From Shewanella oneidensis MR-1 (GTDB lineage Bacteria > Pseudomonadota > Gammaproteobacteria > Enterobacterales > Shewanellaceae), in assembly GCF_000146165.2 (NCBI RefSeq), contig NC_004347.2, positions 930,001-994,000 on the forward strand: a DNA stretch of 64,000 nt. The letters run 5' to 3'. A model generated the notes under the pieces. The model was not told the DNA's origin. It saw nothing but the letters and a program-made list of their open reading frames with translations, and did not search any database. The translations under genes and the position numbers were made by a program. Below, piece by piece: positions 19,385-29,138 of the stretch (the first letter of the stretch is position 1; the number at the start of each line of letters is the position of its first letter).

Positions 19385-20677
19385 ATGCAAAAAGATGCGA
19401 TCAGTGTTCTCGAAACACCTCAAAGCACTCAAGAAAGCACAACAAGACGCTTACCTTGGACGCGCCAAGATACTACTTGGATGCTAAGTTTATTTGGTAC
19501 CGCTGTGGGGGCAGGTATCTTATTTCTACCCATCAATGCGGGCATGGGCGGTTTTTGGCCCTTAGTCTTGATGGCCATTATCATCGGACCTATGACCTAT
19601 TTGGCTCACCGTGGTCTTTCGCGCTTCGTATGCTCATCTAGCATTCCCGGCAGTGATATTACCCAAGTAGTGGAAGAGCACTTTGGGATTGGCGCAGGTA
19701 AAGCAATTACTTTGCTTTATTTCTTAGCGATTTATCCTATCGTGTTGATCTATGGCGTTGGGATCACCAATACTGTCGATAGCTTTATCGTTAATCAATT
19801 AGGCATGGCATCACCACCGCGTTTTCTGCTTTCGGGTATCTTGATTTTCGGCATGATGGCCGTGATGGTGGCGGGTGAGCAATTTATGCTGAAGGTGACT
19901 CAGCTGCTGGTGTATCCGCTGGTGGGGATTTTGGCCTTTATGTCTGTGTATCTTATTCCTGAATGGAAAATGGATGCACTGCAGGTTGTGCCTGAAACAG
20001 GTGCTTTTTTAGGGACTGTGTGGTTAACCATTCCTGTATTGGTGTTCGCCTTTAACCATTCTCCGGCGATTTCACAATTTTCGGTTTCCTTAAAACGTGA
20101 CCATGGCGCGAATGCCGCACGTAAGGCCGATGTGATCCTGCGTAATACTTCGATGATGTTAGTCGGATTTGTGATGCTGTTTGTGTTCTCCTGCGTCTTG
20201 TCGCTGTCGCCTGAACAATTGGCCGAAGCGAAGGCAAAGAACCTGCCGATTTTGTCTTATCTAGCAAACGTGCATGACAGCGGTTTTGTCAGCTATTTTG
20301 GTCCTTTCATTGCCTTTATCGCGATTGTGTCTTCCTTCTTTGGTCACTATATGGGCGCTACTGAAGGTATGAAGGGCATTATTGTTAAGCAATTACGCTC
20401 AAGCAAAAAGCAAGTCAGCGAGGATAAGCTGAACAAGTTTATCTTAGTGTTTATGTTTGCCACGATTTGGGGCGTTGCGATTAAAAACCCAAGCATTCTG
20501 GGGATGATTGAGGCGCTGGGCGGCCCGGTGATTGCGGCAATTTTGTACTTAATGCCAATGTATGCGGTGTATAAAGTACCGGCACTTAAAGCATACCGTC
20601 ACCGTATCAGCAATGTGTTTGTGGTGATTGCTGGTTTACTGGCGATGACGGCGATTCTATTTGGTCTACTCAGTTAA
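19385..20677 (+). CDS. HAAAP-family serine/aromatic amino acid transporter, SdaC-like
   Basis: 430 residues, about 11 hydrophobic segments. The first segment [18 protein letters not shown] is the signature of the hydroxy/aromatic amino acid permease family; overall pattern resembles the serine:proton symporter SdaC more than TnaB/Mtr. It probably imports serine, but the exact substrate is inferred. Monocistronic between terminators. Confidence 0.85.
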   Translation: MQKDAISVLETPQSTQESTTRRLPWTRQDTTWMLSLFGTAVGAGILFLPINAGMGGFWPLVLMAIIIGPMTYLAHRGLSRFVCSSSIPGSDITQVVEEHFGIGAGKAITLLYFLAIYPIVLIYGVGITNTVDSFIVNQLGMASPPRFLLSGILIFGMMAVMVAGEQFMLKVTQLLVYPLVGILAFMSVYLIPEWKMDALQVVPETGAFLGTVWLTIPVLVFAFNHSPAISQFSVSLKRDHGANAARKADVILRNTSMMLVGFVMLFVFSCVLSLSPEQLAEAKAKNLPILSYLANVHDSGFVSYFGPFIAFIAIVSSFFGHYMGATEGMKGIIVKQLRSSKKQVSEDKLNKFILVFMFATIWGVAIKNPSILGMIEALGGPVIAAILYLMPMYAVYKVPALKAYRHRISNVFVVIAGLLAMTAILFGLLS

Positions 20678-20704
20678 GACTGAGATACATAAGCGTTTTA
20701 AATG

Positions 20705-20735
20705 AAAGGATCGAGCATTGCTCGATCCTTTTTTA
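20705..20735. terminator. Bidirectional terminator
   Basis: AAAGGATCGAGC at 20705-20716 pairs with GCTCGATCCTTT at 20720-20731; followed by T on the + strand and preceded by A. It separates the transporter from the convergent acetyltransferase gene. Confidence 0.88.
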
Positions 20736-21179
20736 TTACTTTTCTTCGTACATCAGATAGTAACTTTGCTTCATCCCTAAGGCCTGATAGGTTTGCTGCG
20801 CGGTAGTATTTTCCTGCTCCACATATAAGCGGAAGCTCGCAGCGCCGCCATTAGCCTCTGCCAGTTGTTTCACTTCGGCATAAAGTCTGCCATAAATCCC
20901 CTGACGGCGATTTTGCGGGCGAATATACACGCTTTGGATCCAGTAATAATCTTTGGCTCGCCAGTCGCTCCACTCGAAGGTGACCATCAGCGAACCGACA
21001 ATTTCCCCTTCTATTTCAGCCACGAGATAAAAGCCTTTTTCCGGATGATTGAGTAAGGTATTGACGCCTTTTATAAGGGTGGTTTCATCTAAAGCAAGAC
21101 CTTCGGTTTCTTGCGCCATCGCCTGATTAAATTGGACTAATGCGCTTAGATCTTGCACTTTGGCTTTACGGATCAACAT
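20736..21179 (-). CDS. GNAT-family N-acetyltransferase
   Basis: 147 residues. The acetyl-CoA binding block is IRPQNRRQGIYGRLYAEVK, preceded by a strand with VGSLMVTFEW and followed by the C-terminal YQALGMKQSYYLMYEE. Substrate unknown. Stop codon sits inside the shared terminator region. Confidence 0.85.
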   Translation of the reverse strand: MLIRKAKVQDLSALVQFNQAMAQETEGLALDETTLIKGVNTLLNHPEKGFYLVAEIEGEIVGSLMVTFEWSDWRAKDYYWIQSVYIRPQNRRQGIYGRLYAEVKQLAEANGGAASFRLYVEQENTTAQQTYQALGMKQSYYLMYEEK

Positions 21180-21402
21180 ATTACAATTCCTCGGCGGTTA
21201 ATGGGATTTACCGCTCTTGTGTTTAGGGATAACGCTGATGTATCGGGATGAGTTAGGCGGCACACTGTAGCACAGAACCGTTTATCAGGACGAGTTTGCT
21301 TATGCTCAATAAACCCTATTTTTTTGCACCTAAATTTTGTACGACTAAAGTCTAGTCTGCTAGGCTTGAATAAGGTTTTCACTAGTACAGAGTGTCGCAA
21401 TT

Positions 21403-21699
21403 ATGGGATTCGTTAAATCAACACGTCGCTTTAAACCCAAGTTTTTACAAGCCCATGATGCTCCAAAAGATCTTCAAATTAATCATGTGATGCACTTTAT
21501 TCTCACCTTAATTACCTTTGGGTTATGGGGCTTAGTTTGGTGGTATTTGATCCTAAAATCTCAGGGGGATAATCAGTCACTCTTTAGCGGTTTTGATGAT
21601 GATTATTGGAGTTATCTTATCGAGTGTGAGCAGCCGCCCGCATCCTTATACCGCCAACGTTTTGCCGCCTCCGCCCGTTCGGCACAATTTGAGGCTTAA
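21403..21699 (+). CDS. Small one- to two-TM membrane protein, unknown
   Basis: 98 residues with a basic N terminus and a hydrophobic, tryptophan-rich segment at residues ~30-50 (LITFGLWGLVWWYLIL). The flanks are soluble. No family recognised. It lies alone between an acetyltransferase reading away and a transporter gene. Confidence 0.6.
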   Translation: MGFVKSTRRFKPKFLQAHDAPKDLQINHVMHFILTLITFGLWGLVWWYLILKSQGDNQSLFSGFDDDYWSYLIECEQPPASLYRQRFAASARSAQFEA

Positions 21700-21737
21700 G
21701 CTCAGTCTTAGGAGGATTTTGCAGCGGTTGATGTCAA

Positions 21738-21754
21738 CGTGACATAGATCATCC
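21738..21754 (+). promoter_or_regulatory. Possible CRP site upstream of the DAACS transporter
   Basis: GTGA at 21739-21742 and TCA at 21749-21751 are spaced by six bases, as in the CRP consensus TGTGA-N6-TCACA; the outer positions do not match. A TATGTT hexamer follows at 21771-21776. Suggestive only. Confidence 0.3.
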
Positions 21755-21861
21755 TTAGCATTTTGCTCCTTATGTTAGACTCCGCGGCTGGCTAATTGAA
21801 GGTTAGTCCCGCCAAGGATAAGGCTTCGCCCTATCATCATTTCAAATTCAAGGTTATAAAC

Positions 21862-23184
21862 ATGTCAAAACAAAGGTCATCAGCCTTAGGCCGGATCTGG
21901 TCTTCCTGGATGTCAGTGCCCCTGTGGCTGCAAATTTTCGTTGGTATGGTGCTTGGGATTCTGGTGGGGGTCACTTTAGGCGAGCAGGCTTCTTACCTAA
22001 AACCTATCGGCACGCTGTTTGTGAATACCATCAAGATGCTGATTGTACCTTTAGTATTTTGTTCTTTAATTGTCGGTGTCACCTCTATGGAAGACACGGC
22101 CAAAATGGGGCGGATTGGTTTTAAATCCTTTTCGTTTTATCTCTGTACAACTGCGATTGCGATAAGCCTAGGCTTAGTGGTGGGCTATGTGATTCAGCCA
22201 GGTGCTGGCGTACCGTTACTACAGCATGAGGCGGTAAATACCGCCAAAGAAGTGCCCTCGGTGATGCAAACGCTGATCGATATAGTGCCAACAAACCCTG
22301 TTGCAGCATTGGCCAGTGGTCAAATCCTGCAAGTGATTGTCTTTGCTGTGGCACTCGGGATTGCATTGGTATTGATTGGCGACCATGGCAAACCTGCGAT
22401 TAAAGTATTTGAGAGTCTTGCTGAGGCCATGTACAAGCTGACCGATATGGTGATGAAGCTTGCGCCCTATGGTGTGTTTGGCTTGATGGCATGGGTGGCG
22501 GGTGAATACGGTATTGATATGCTGTGGCCGCTGATCAAAGTCATTATCGCCGTTTATATTGGCTGTATTATCCATGTGTTAGGTTTCTACAGCATAGTAT
22601 TGCGCTTGTTTGCCAAGCTTAATCCCTTGCACTTTTTCAAGGGGATCAGCAATGCGATGGCGGTGGCGTTTACCACTTCGAGTTCAGCAGGCACTTTACC
22701 CGCAAGTATGAAGTGTGCGAGTGAATACCTCGGGGTGAACAAGAAGATTTCTAGCTTTGTCTTGCCCTTAGGCACGACCATCAATATGGATGGCACCGCC
22801 TTATACCAAGGCGTAACCGCACTGTTTGTGGCGCAGGCCTTTGGTATCGATTTAACTTGGGTCGATTATTTAACCATTATTTTAACGGCAACCTTAGCTT
22901 CAATCGGTACAGCGGGCGTACCAGGTGCGGGGTTAGTCATGTTGACCTTAGTACTCTCGACTGTGGGCTTGCCCTTGGAAGGTGTGGCCTTGATTGCTGG
23001 TATTGACCGTATTTTGGATATGGCACGTACCGTAGTGAACGTTTCTGGCGACTTAGTCGCGACGACCGTGATTGCCAAATCGGAAAATGAACTTGATGTT
23101 GAGCACTATAATGCCGATATGGTGCAAAGTGCTGTGATTGCAGAGCAAAATGCCGCAAATGAAAGCGCTGCGACTCAGCGTTAG
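21862..23184 (+). CDS. Dicarboxylate/amino acid:cation symporter (DAACS family)
   Basis: 440 residues, about eight transmembrane helices plus re-entrant hairpins. The serine-rich hairpin AFTTSSSAGTLPAS and the NMDGTALYQG and GVPGAGLVML blocks are the substrate- and cation-binding signatures of the GltP/GltT/DctA family. Substrate could be glutamate/aspartate, serine/threonine or C4-dicarboxylates. The ATG at 21862 (MSKQRSS) has AAGG ten bases upstream and gives a normal length; an in-frame codon 66 bases earlier would add an unusual basic extension. Confidence 0.92.
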   Translation: MSKQRSSALGRIWSSWMSVPLWLQIFVGMVLGILVGVTLGEQASYLKPIGTLFVNTIKMLIVPLVFCSLIVGVTSMEDTAKMGRIGFKSFSFYLCTTAIAISLGLVVGYVIQPGAGVPLLQHEAVNTAKEVPSVMQTLIDIVPTNPVAALASGQILQVIVFAVALGIALVLIGDHGKPAIKVFESLAEAMYKLTDMVMKLAPYGVFGLMAWVAGEYGIDMLWPLIKVIIAVYIGCIIHVLGFYSIVLRLFAKLNPLHFFKGISNAMAVAFTTSSSAGTLPASMKCASEYLGVNKKISSFVLPLGTTINMDGTALYQGVTALFVAQAFGIDLTWVDYLTIILTATLASIGTAGVPGAGLVMLTLVLSTVGLPLEGVALIAGIDRILDMARTVVNVSGDLVATTVIAKSENELDVEHYNADMVQSAVIAEQNAANESAATQR

Positions 23185-23226
23185 TGCTATGAGTTAATCG
23201 CTTGAGATAACGGATTCGATCTTAGT

Positions 23227-23253
23227 AAAAAACCGCCATGTAGGCGGTTTTTT
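23227..23253. terminator. Bidirectional terminator
   Basis: AAAAAACCGCC at 23227-23237 pairs perfectly with GGCGGTTTTTT at 23243-23253, loop ATGTA. It serves the symporter gene and the convergent META gene. Confidence 0.9.
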
Positions 23254-23268
23254 ATTATCGATACTGCT

Positions 23269-23685
23269 TTATTTTAGCTGGCTTAACACGAAAACAGCTT
23301 TATCGTCGCTGCTGAGTAATGTCAGGCGGCCTTCTACTAATTTGGCCTTAGCGACCAGTGGTAGGGCTTGCATCACTTTGTGTTCTTGCTGCATTAGCGC
23401 ATCGACACAGGCTTTCATGGTGCTGCCGCCAGGGATGATTTTTAACTCCTGCCCTTGCTGGCTGTATTGACCAAAAAAGTTATTACAGCTGTTATTGCCT
23501 GAAATCTTACCTTCGGCATCAAAGGTGATTTGAGCTGGGCTGTAATCCACAGTTGGTTGACCTTGGACTGCTTCAATATGCCAGCTTCCCTGTAATGGGA
23601 CTGTGTCCTGCTTGGCGACGTCTGTGCTCTGACATGCACTTAAGCCAAAAAGTAATGCGCTTAATAGAAATGTTTGTTTTAACAT
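23269..23685 (-). CDS. META-domain lipoprotein (HslJ-like)
   Basis: 138 residues. Lipoprotein signal with LFGLSAC lipobox, then a META domain with GSWHIEAVQG, FDAEGKISGNNSCNNFFGQY and a conserved C-terminal half (MKACVDALMQQEHKVMQAL). HslJ-type proteins are heat-inducible or linked to novobiocin resistance in E. coli; the molecular role is unknown. ATG at 23685 (MLKQTFLL) starts the signal peptide and has AAGGAA eight bases upstream, so the longer frame upstream was not used. Confidence 0.87.
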   Translation of the reverse strand: MLKQTFLLSALLFGLSACQSTDVAKQDTVPLQGSWHIEAVQGQPTVDYSPAQITFDAEGKISGNNSCNNFFGQYSQQGQELKIIPGGSTMKACVDALMQQEHKVMQALPLVAKAKLVEGRLTLLSSDDKAVFVLSQLK

Positions 23686-23755
23686 TGTCTCGGTTCCTTC
23701 TTCCATATTCATGGCAATAGTGTACAACTTTAGCGAGAGATAAAAAGAGGTTTAT

Positions 23756-23989
23756 ATGACAGATGCCATTAAAAGAACTATGAATTTGTTGAAGTTTTTA
23801 CATTGGTTAGGCGTTTTAATGTTAGTTTGTGGACTTGGGTTTTATATGTTGACCCAATGGAGTCTAGAAATCAGTGGTATGTTGCTGATCGCGAGCCTAA
23901 TTGGCTTAGGCTTAGTGTTGATGTCACCGTATCCCGTGGTGTTATTTATTCAATGGGCGAAACGTCAGGATGAGTTGTCAAAGGATTAA
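23756..23989 (+). CDS. Small two-TM membrane protein, unknown
   Basis: 77 residues with two hydrophobic segments (about residues 15-33 and 40-65) and a short basic/acidic tail. AGAGG lies six bases before the ATG. Divergent from the META lipoprotein gene. No family recognised. Confidence 0.65.
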   Translation: MTDAIKRTMNLLKFLHWLGVLMLVCGLGFYMLTQWSLEISGMLLIASLIGLGLVLMSPYPVVLFIQWAKRQDELSKD

Positions 23990-24004
23990 TGGCGCTTCAG
24001 TAAC

Positions 24005-25012
24005 TTAAAGCTCGGCGGAGTCAACTGAGGGATTATCATAAAGCGCTGCATTGATGATTTGCGTCTGATTGCCGTTGGTCTGGGTGTTTTTTGGCGACAT
24101 AGATGTTAATTTTCCACGGGCATCTTCCATCATGGGGGCGAGTTTGGCTGTCGATTCAGGGGCAAAAAAACTATAGCCAGTGTCGAGCTTAAGATGAGGG
24201 TTTTGTTGCTCTAATTGTTTTTCTACTCGCTTTACAATATGCAATATATCGCGCTCACCGTCGATAAAGGCTAACACCACAAATTGGGTCGCACTCAAGT
24301 GAGCGGCCACATCTGCAGTACGAATCGTATCTTGGATCAGATTACCGAGCAGCCTGTGGTGTTTCTCCTCTAAGGTGTTTTCGGTCGATTCGGTTAATTT
24401 AAAGAAAATAATTCCCGCATGGGCGCCAAAGCGTCGCCCCAGATTGAGCTGCCTTGGCGCCATCATCATAAAGCCGTAATGGTTGAGCATACCTGTCTCT
24501 TGATCGCGCATCGATAGTGACTCGATACGATGATTTTGGCAAAGCAGGGATAATTCCTGTTGCAGCAAAATTTGGAAAGGCTCAAGCATGGCGCTGTTGC
24601 TTAAAGGATCGGCCATATGGGGATTTAATACACATAACGAACCAAACTGACAGCCGTCAGGCCAAGCGATAGGGCGGGAAAGAATGTATTGAATACCGTC
24701 AAAATCCCTAGGCAGTTCATCGAGCATAAAACGGCTTAAATTGAGGTAGTCTCCTTCGAGGTTACTATTCTCTAATGTTTGAAAGAGTGGAAAATTACGT
24801 TGAAAAAGCGTGCCCGAGGTAAAAAGAGGCGTTTCGCTGACTGAGCTGACAATGACTTCAAAACCAGAATGAGTCATCTGCAATACAAATACGTGGCTAG
24901 CGTTGTAGTAACTTTTAATTAATTCGCATTGTTGCATCCATCGGCCTAAATTGACCTGAAGCAGATCGTTGTCCAGCACACTCATTTGGGGATTAATAGC
25001 ATCTGGTAGCAT
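24005..25012 (-). CDS. GAF-like protein with degenerate GGDEF domain
   Basis: 335 residues. The first ~165 look like a GAF sensor domain (LGSLCVLN type strand: FGSLCVLNPHMADPLS). The second half follows the diguanylate cyclase fold, from a DQETGMLNHYGF start (family DPLTGLxNRR), but the GGDEF signature position reads SATQF, so it should not synthesise cyclic di-GMP. Such proteins usually act as receptors or by protein contacts. Soluble, no membrane segment. Start codon is uncertain; Met10 is an alternative. Confidence 0.75.
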   Translation of the reverse strand: MLPDAINPQMSVLDNDLLQVNLGRWMQQCELIKSYYNASHVFVLQMTHSGFEVIVSSVSETPLFTSGTLFQRNFPLFQTLENSNLEGDYLNLSRFMLDELPRDFDGIQYILSRPIAWPDGCQFGSLCVLNPHMADPLSNSAMLEPFQILLQQELSLLCQNHRIESLSMRDQETGMLNHYGFMMMAPRQLNLGRRFGAHAGIIFFKLTESTENTLEEKHHRLLGNLIQDTIRTADVAAHLSATQFVVLAFIDGERDILHIVKRVEKQLEQQNPHLKLDTGYSFFAPESTAKLAPMMEDARGKLTSMSPKNTQTNGNQTQIINAALYDNPSVDSAEL

Positions 25013-25165
25013 AGAATGACGAGTTAATGGCTTACAATAGAGTAAGTTTGGGAAACAATGGCATGATTAGCAAATTTATCCCTAAAAATTAAAGTGTTTA
25101 TCGATAATTTAAGTATACTGGCGCGCCTAGAATCTGGCCATAAGCTCACCTTGGACATTCCTATT

Positions 25166-25708
25166 ATGCAAACGCGATTAGCCACCAAACAAGATATTGA
25201 TACATTGGCCACGTTAGAGCGCCAGCATCTTAATGACGAGTTAATATCTGGTGGTTTTCATTTAGAGGGGCAGGCATTTACTCGAACGGAATTGACCCAG
25301 TTAGTTGAAAAACATTGGATTGTGGTTGCTGAAGTTAACGGGCGCATTATAGGTTACGTGATTGCGGGACGTTGGTCGTTTTTTGAAACTTGGCCAATTT
25401 ATCGCAATATGTTGCAACGATTGAATCGAATGAATGGCGATGGCCCTCAACTGACAACACAAAATAGCTGCCAATACGGTCCAATCTGGATTGATAACGC
25501 TCACCGTGGTCAAGGGGTTTTTGAGGCACTTATCGCTGGGATTTATCGAGAAGTTGCACCTAGCTTTGATTATATGGTGACCTTTATCGCCGATGAAAAC
25601 GAGCGGTCTTTGGCTGCTCATACCCGCAAAGCTAATATGCACGTTGCAGATTTTTTTACTTTTTCTGATAGGGATTATTACCTATTGCGTGTTGAAATTC
25701 GCTCCTAG
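25166..25708 (+). CDS. GNAT-family N-acetyltransferase
   Basis: 180 residues from the ATG at 25166 (MQTRLATKQDIDTL, the usual GNAT first strand). The acetyl-CoA site is IDNAHRGQGVFEALI. A large insertion between the second and third strands carries WSFFETWPIYRNM. Substrate unknown. An earlier in-frame codon exists but would add residues not belonging to the fold. Confidence 0.82.
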   Translation: MQTRLATKQDIDTLATLERQHLNDELISGGFHLEGQAFTRTELTQLVEKHWIVVAEVNGRIIGYVIAGRWSFFETWPIYRNMLQRLNRMNGDGPQLTTQNSCQYGPIWIDNAHRGQGVFEALIAGIYREVAPSFDYMVTFIADENERSLAAHTRKANMHVADFFTFSDRDYYLLRVEIRS

Positions 25709-25895
25709 TCGATTTTGCTTTTTATAAACGGATGCTAACGTAATTTGCTGGCCTCTCGGTTAAGGTATTTACAGCAACATTGAAGCCCAGTTTTGTAAAT
25801 GAAGCTGTAAGTGAAGTCACTCTTGTCTAAGGGGGCTGTTCTGTACTAAGGCCATGCTTAGTCCGCAAGTAAAGCATGTTATTTAAAGGAAAATA

Positions 25896-26237
25896 ATGAT
25901 TAACACCCTAGTCAATAAGCTGCTAATAACCTATGGCAAGGCTAATTTATCCGCTTGGGACAATCTGCGAGTGTTGTTATCCGAATGCGCATCGCAACAA
26001 TTTCAAGCCAAGGGATTTGAGGTCGATTGTGGCGATAGTCGCAGCCACTATTGGGTTCAACTCGATGATTGTTGGCTCGATTGTGGCAGGACAAATGCCT
26101 ACAATGCCGACATCATTCGCGTGGCCGATGATGACATTCGGCGCGCGAAGATTATCGGTTTACAGGAGTGTGCCTTGTTATCTTCTGCTCAGATAAATCT
26201 GCTGTGTATGCAAAACGCCCATTTTGATCATTGCTAA
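25896..26237 (+). CDS. Hypothetical protein, cysteine-rich
   Basis: 113 residues with seven or so cysteines, soluble, no signal peptide. No family recognised. ATG preceded by AAAGGA at good distance. The block HYWVQLDDCWLDCGRTNAY is the most distinctive. Isolated gene. Confidence 0.6.
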   Translation: MINTLVNKLLITYGKANLSAWDNLRVLLSECASQQFQAKGFEVDCGDSRSHYWVQLDDCWLDCGRTNAYNADIIRVADDDIRRAKIIGLQECALLSSAQINLLCMQNAHFDHC

Positions 26238-26599
26238 GGGGTAAGTGTTTACCCAATATCCATTGCAGTAACTAAATTCATTTAAGTGTACTGTCATGTT
26301 ACTTGGCTCGTGGAATTGTTCATCTAGCTAATTGATTAATAATAAACAATTTTTCTGAGTAAATCTTATTGGCCATAGCACGCTAACTTAACGCCTATTT
26401 AGCGATGGGCCATTTCTTCAACCTCGAAGATTAAAACCTTCCTCGAACTATGCGTCGGCAATTGACCTTTTCATGGGGTTATCTTGCGCATGTAATTGCT
26501 TACTTCTTTGAAGGTATGTGTGGCCTTGGCTAACTTGGAGTTAGCTGCTTTACTTAATCCGATTATCTATGGATAGAGTATTTTACCTTTAGCTGCAGG
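26238..26599. other. Intergenic region, nothing recognised
   Basis: About 360 AT-rich bases upstream of the PAS-GGDEF gene. No gene, no strong hairpin and no repeat seen. Confidence 0.4.
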
Positions 26600-27565
26600 A
26601 TGGATGCTGCCATGGCAAATGATGATTGGAGTGATGGCTCGTACTTTGTAGAGCATGCAAAACTACTCGCTGCCCTATTAGATTCATTGGAGGACCAAAT
26701 TTCAGTCATTGACCGGAATGGTGTCATTCAATTTACCAATCTTTCATGGAATCGGTTTGCTGAACAAAATGGCATGCCGAAGGGCCACAACTGGATAGGG
26801 ACTAATTATATCAATGTTTGTGCAAGCTCTGATGAGCCGCTTGCCCTGACGGCAATGGAGGGCATTCGTCGTGTCATTCAACATGACCAAGAGCGGTTTT
26901 ATATGGAATATCCCTGCCACAGTCCTGATATCTGTCGATATTTTATGATGCGAGTTGTCGCGGTTAAGGGGCTCGTGCCTGAGTTTTATGCCATTTCCCA
27001 TGTCAATATTACTGAGCGTAAGTTGCTAGAGTTAGAAATCGCAGATCTTTCGGAGCATGATCCATTAACTGGATTAGCCAATCGCCGCTTATTTACCCGT
27101 TTTTTGCACAATGAGTGGCGTCGAAGTCAGCGAGAACAAACGCCGCTTTCCCTCATCATGCTGGATTTGGATAACTTCAAAACCTGTAATGATCATCTTG
27201 GTCATCAGGTGGGGGACGATTCACTGCAGATGGTGGGACGAATATTGAAGTCTTTTTGTCAGCGTCCTGCAGATTTGCCTTGTCGGTTTGGAGGAGATGA
27301 GTTTGTGTTAATCCTAGGGAATACTGATAGAGAAAATGCACAGCATATTGCAGGAGAGATTTGTCGGGCGATTAAAACGTTGGATTTTGTTATTCAGGAT
27401 GATATTCGATTGAGTGCGAGTATTGGTGTCGCAACGCTCTATGCCAATCTTGGCGAGTCAGAAACTCAGTTGCTTACTGCCGCTGATGCCGCATTATATG
27501 TCGCTAAACGATCGGGTAAAAATTGTTTCCATGGAGTGCATAGTGAGCCTAGTTTTACGGAGTAA
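26600..27565 (+). CDS. PAS-GGDEF diguanylate cyclase
   Basis: 321 residues. PAS domain at ~20-135 (LEDQISVIDRNGVIQFTN, then NITERKLLE at its exit), then an intact GGDEF domain with DPLTGLANRR and RFGGDEF (GGDEF at residues 231-235). The product-inhibition site RxxD is present as Arg222-Pro-Ala-Asp225, exactly five residues ahead of GGDEF. It should make cyclic di-GMP under control of a cytoplasmic PAS signal. No membrane segment. Met5 is an alternative start. Confidence 0.92.
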   Translation: MDAAMANDDWSDGSYFVEHAKLLAALLDSLEDQISVIDRNGVIQFTNLSWNRFAEQNGMPKGHNWIGTNYINVCASSDEPLALTAMEGIRRVIQHDQERFYMEYPCHSPDICRYFMMRVVAVKGLVPEFYAISHVNITERKLLELEIADLSEHDPLTGLANRRLFTRFLHNEWRRSQREQTPLSLIMLDLDNFKTCNDHLGHQVGDDSLQMVGRILKSFCQRPADLPCRFGGDEFVLILGNTDRENAQHIAGEICRAIKTLDFVIQDDIRLSASIGVATLYANLGESETQLLTAADAALYVAKRSGKNCFHGVHSEPSFTE

Positions 27566-27590
27566 TTTGGGCTGACTGCGTGCTCACTCA

Positions 27591-27860
27591 CTAGGGCGTG
27601 TTGACGTTTCAGGGTTATTTTTGCAGCAATTTGGCTGGCTTTTATGCAAGGCAAAGTCCGTGCTGTGTAGTTATTCTACATAAACGGACGATAACGCGGC
27701 AGAAAAGCCAGCCAAATGCTGCCCGAAGGGTTCGTCTGGCAAGCCCTTGCTCTTTGTCACTCGTCATTTGAGTAGAATAACTACACATCATTCCTCGTTT
27801 CGCGAGCACGAACTTGCCAGAACGAACAAAATCTAATCTCGAAACGTCAACACGCCCTAG
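27591..27860 (+). mobile_element. CTAG-flanked MITE, copy 1 (270 bp)
   Basis: Ends GGCGTGTTGACGTTTC and its exact inverse GAAACGTCAACACGCC, each bordered by CTAG, which is either a four-base target duplication or part of the inverted repeat. It carries no complete transposase. The same element, in the opposite orientation and 15 bases longer, lies at 51908-52192. The terminal sequence resembles IS5-family ends that duplicate CTAG, which is inference. It sits between the PAS-GGDEF gene and the metK terminator. Confidence 0.9.
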
Positions 27861-27932
27861 AGTATTAGGTTAAAGTGCGATGGTTGCGGCATAGTTCGAA
27901 ACGCGAGACGCCGTGGATTGAATATAGAGCAT

Positions 27933-27960
27933 AAAAAAACCGCCTAACGGCGGTTTTTAT
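27933..27960. terminator. Bidirectional terminator downstream of metK
   Basis: AAAAACCGCC at 27935-27944 pairs with GGCGGTTTTT at 27949-27958 around TAAC; A and T runs make it active for the minus-strand metK and from the other side. Confidence 0.9.
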
Positions 27961-27986
27961 GCTTAAGTTTACAAGCTTAGTGCAGT

Positions 27987-29138
27987 TTACAGAGCTGCAT
28001 CAGCGCGTAGTGCTTCGGCTTTATCGGTTGCTTCCCATGGGAATTCACTACGGCCAAAGTGACCATAAGCGGCGGTCGCTTGGTAAATTGGACGCGCTAA
28101 GTTCAACATTTCAGTTAGGCCATATGGGCGTAGGTCGAAGTGTTGACGTACTAGCTTGATTAAGACTTCTTCAGATACTTTACCGGTACCGAAAGTCTCA
28201 ACACTGATAGAAGTCGGTTCAGCCACACCAATAGCATAAGATACTTGGATCTCACAGCGATCAGCTAAGCCAGCAGCAACGATGTTTTTCGCCACATAAC
28301 GCGCAGCGTAAGCAGCACTACGGTCAACTTTAGATGGGTCTTTACCCGAGAAAGCTCCACCACCGTGACGCGCCATACCACCGTAGGTGTCTACGATGAT
28401 CTTACGACCGGTTAAACCACAGTCACCCATTGGACCACCGATAACGAAACGGCCAGTTGGGTTGATGAAGTATTTAGTATCCTTGTTCAGCCATTGTGCT
28501 GGCAGAACTGGCTTGATGATGGTTTCCATCACGCCTTCAATCAAATCCGCTTGAGCGATATCAGGGCTGTGCTGGGTAGACAATACGATCGCATCGATAC
28601 CAACAATCTTGTTGTCTTCGTAGGCGAAGGTAACTTGGCTTTTCGCATCTGGGCGTAACCATGGTAGGGTGCCGTTTTTACGCACTTCTGATTGGCGCTT
28701 CACTAATGCGTGGGCATAAGTGATAGGCGCTGGCATCAGAATGTCAGTTTCGTTGCTGGCATAACCAAACATTAAACCTTGGTCGCCGGCACCTTGTTCT
28801 TTTGGATCGGCGCGGTCAACACCTTGGTTGATGTCTGGAGACTGTTTACCAATAGCGTTTAATACTGCGCAAGAATCGGCATCAAAGCCCATATCTGAAT
28901 GGATATAACCAATTTCACGAACCGTTTTACGGGTCAGCTCTTCAATATCAACCCAGGCAGAGGTGGTCACTTCGCCACCTACTAATACCATGCCAGTTTT
29001 GACATACGTTTCGCACGCAACGCGTGCTTTAGGATCTTGAGCCAGAATCGCGTCTAGCACAGCATCAGAAATCTGATCTGCAATTTTATCGGGATGACCT
29101 TCTGAGACCGACTCAGAAGTAAACAAGTGCTTTGCCAT
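27987..29138 (-). CDS. metK: S-adenosylmethionine synthetase
   Basis: 383 residues. Makes S-adenosylmethionine from methionine and ATP. Signatures: [23 protein letters not shown] at the N terminus, [10 protein letters not shown] hexapeptide region and the [19 protein letters not shown] phosphate-binding loop. Full length for the family (E. coli 384). Monocistronic, divergent from tkt. Confidence 0.98.
   Translation of the reverse strand: MAKHLFTSESVSEGHPDKIADQISDAVLDAILAQDPKARVACETYVKTGMVLVGGEVTTSAWVDIEELTRKTVREIGYIHSDMGFDADSCAVLNAIGKQSPDINQGVDRADPKEQGAGDQGLMFGYASNETDILMPAPITYAHALVKRQSEVRKNGTLPWLRPDAKSQVTFAYEDNKIVGIDAIVLSTQHSPDIAQADLIEGVMETIIKPVLPAQWLNKDTKYFINPTGRFVIGGPMGDCGLTGRKIIVDTYGGMARHGGGAFSGKDPSKVDRSAAYAARYVAKNIVAAGLADRCEIQVSYAIGVAEPTSISVETFGTGKVSEEVLIKLVRQHFDLRPYGLTEMLNLARPIYQATAAYGHFGRSEFPWEATDKAEALRADAAL

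Noticed and set aside
21173..21400. 75-codon minus-strand frame upstream of the acetyltransferase
   Set aside because: No ribosome site and arginine/threonine-rich noise composition in a promoter region.
27466..27654. Short frames reading from the CTAG MITE copies (also 52017-52374)
   Set aside because: They arise because the MITE happens to be open in places; the shared peptide comes from the repeat itself and no start signal is present.
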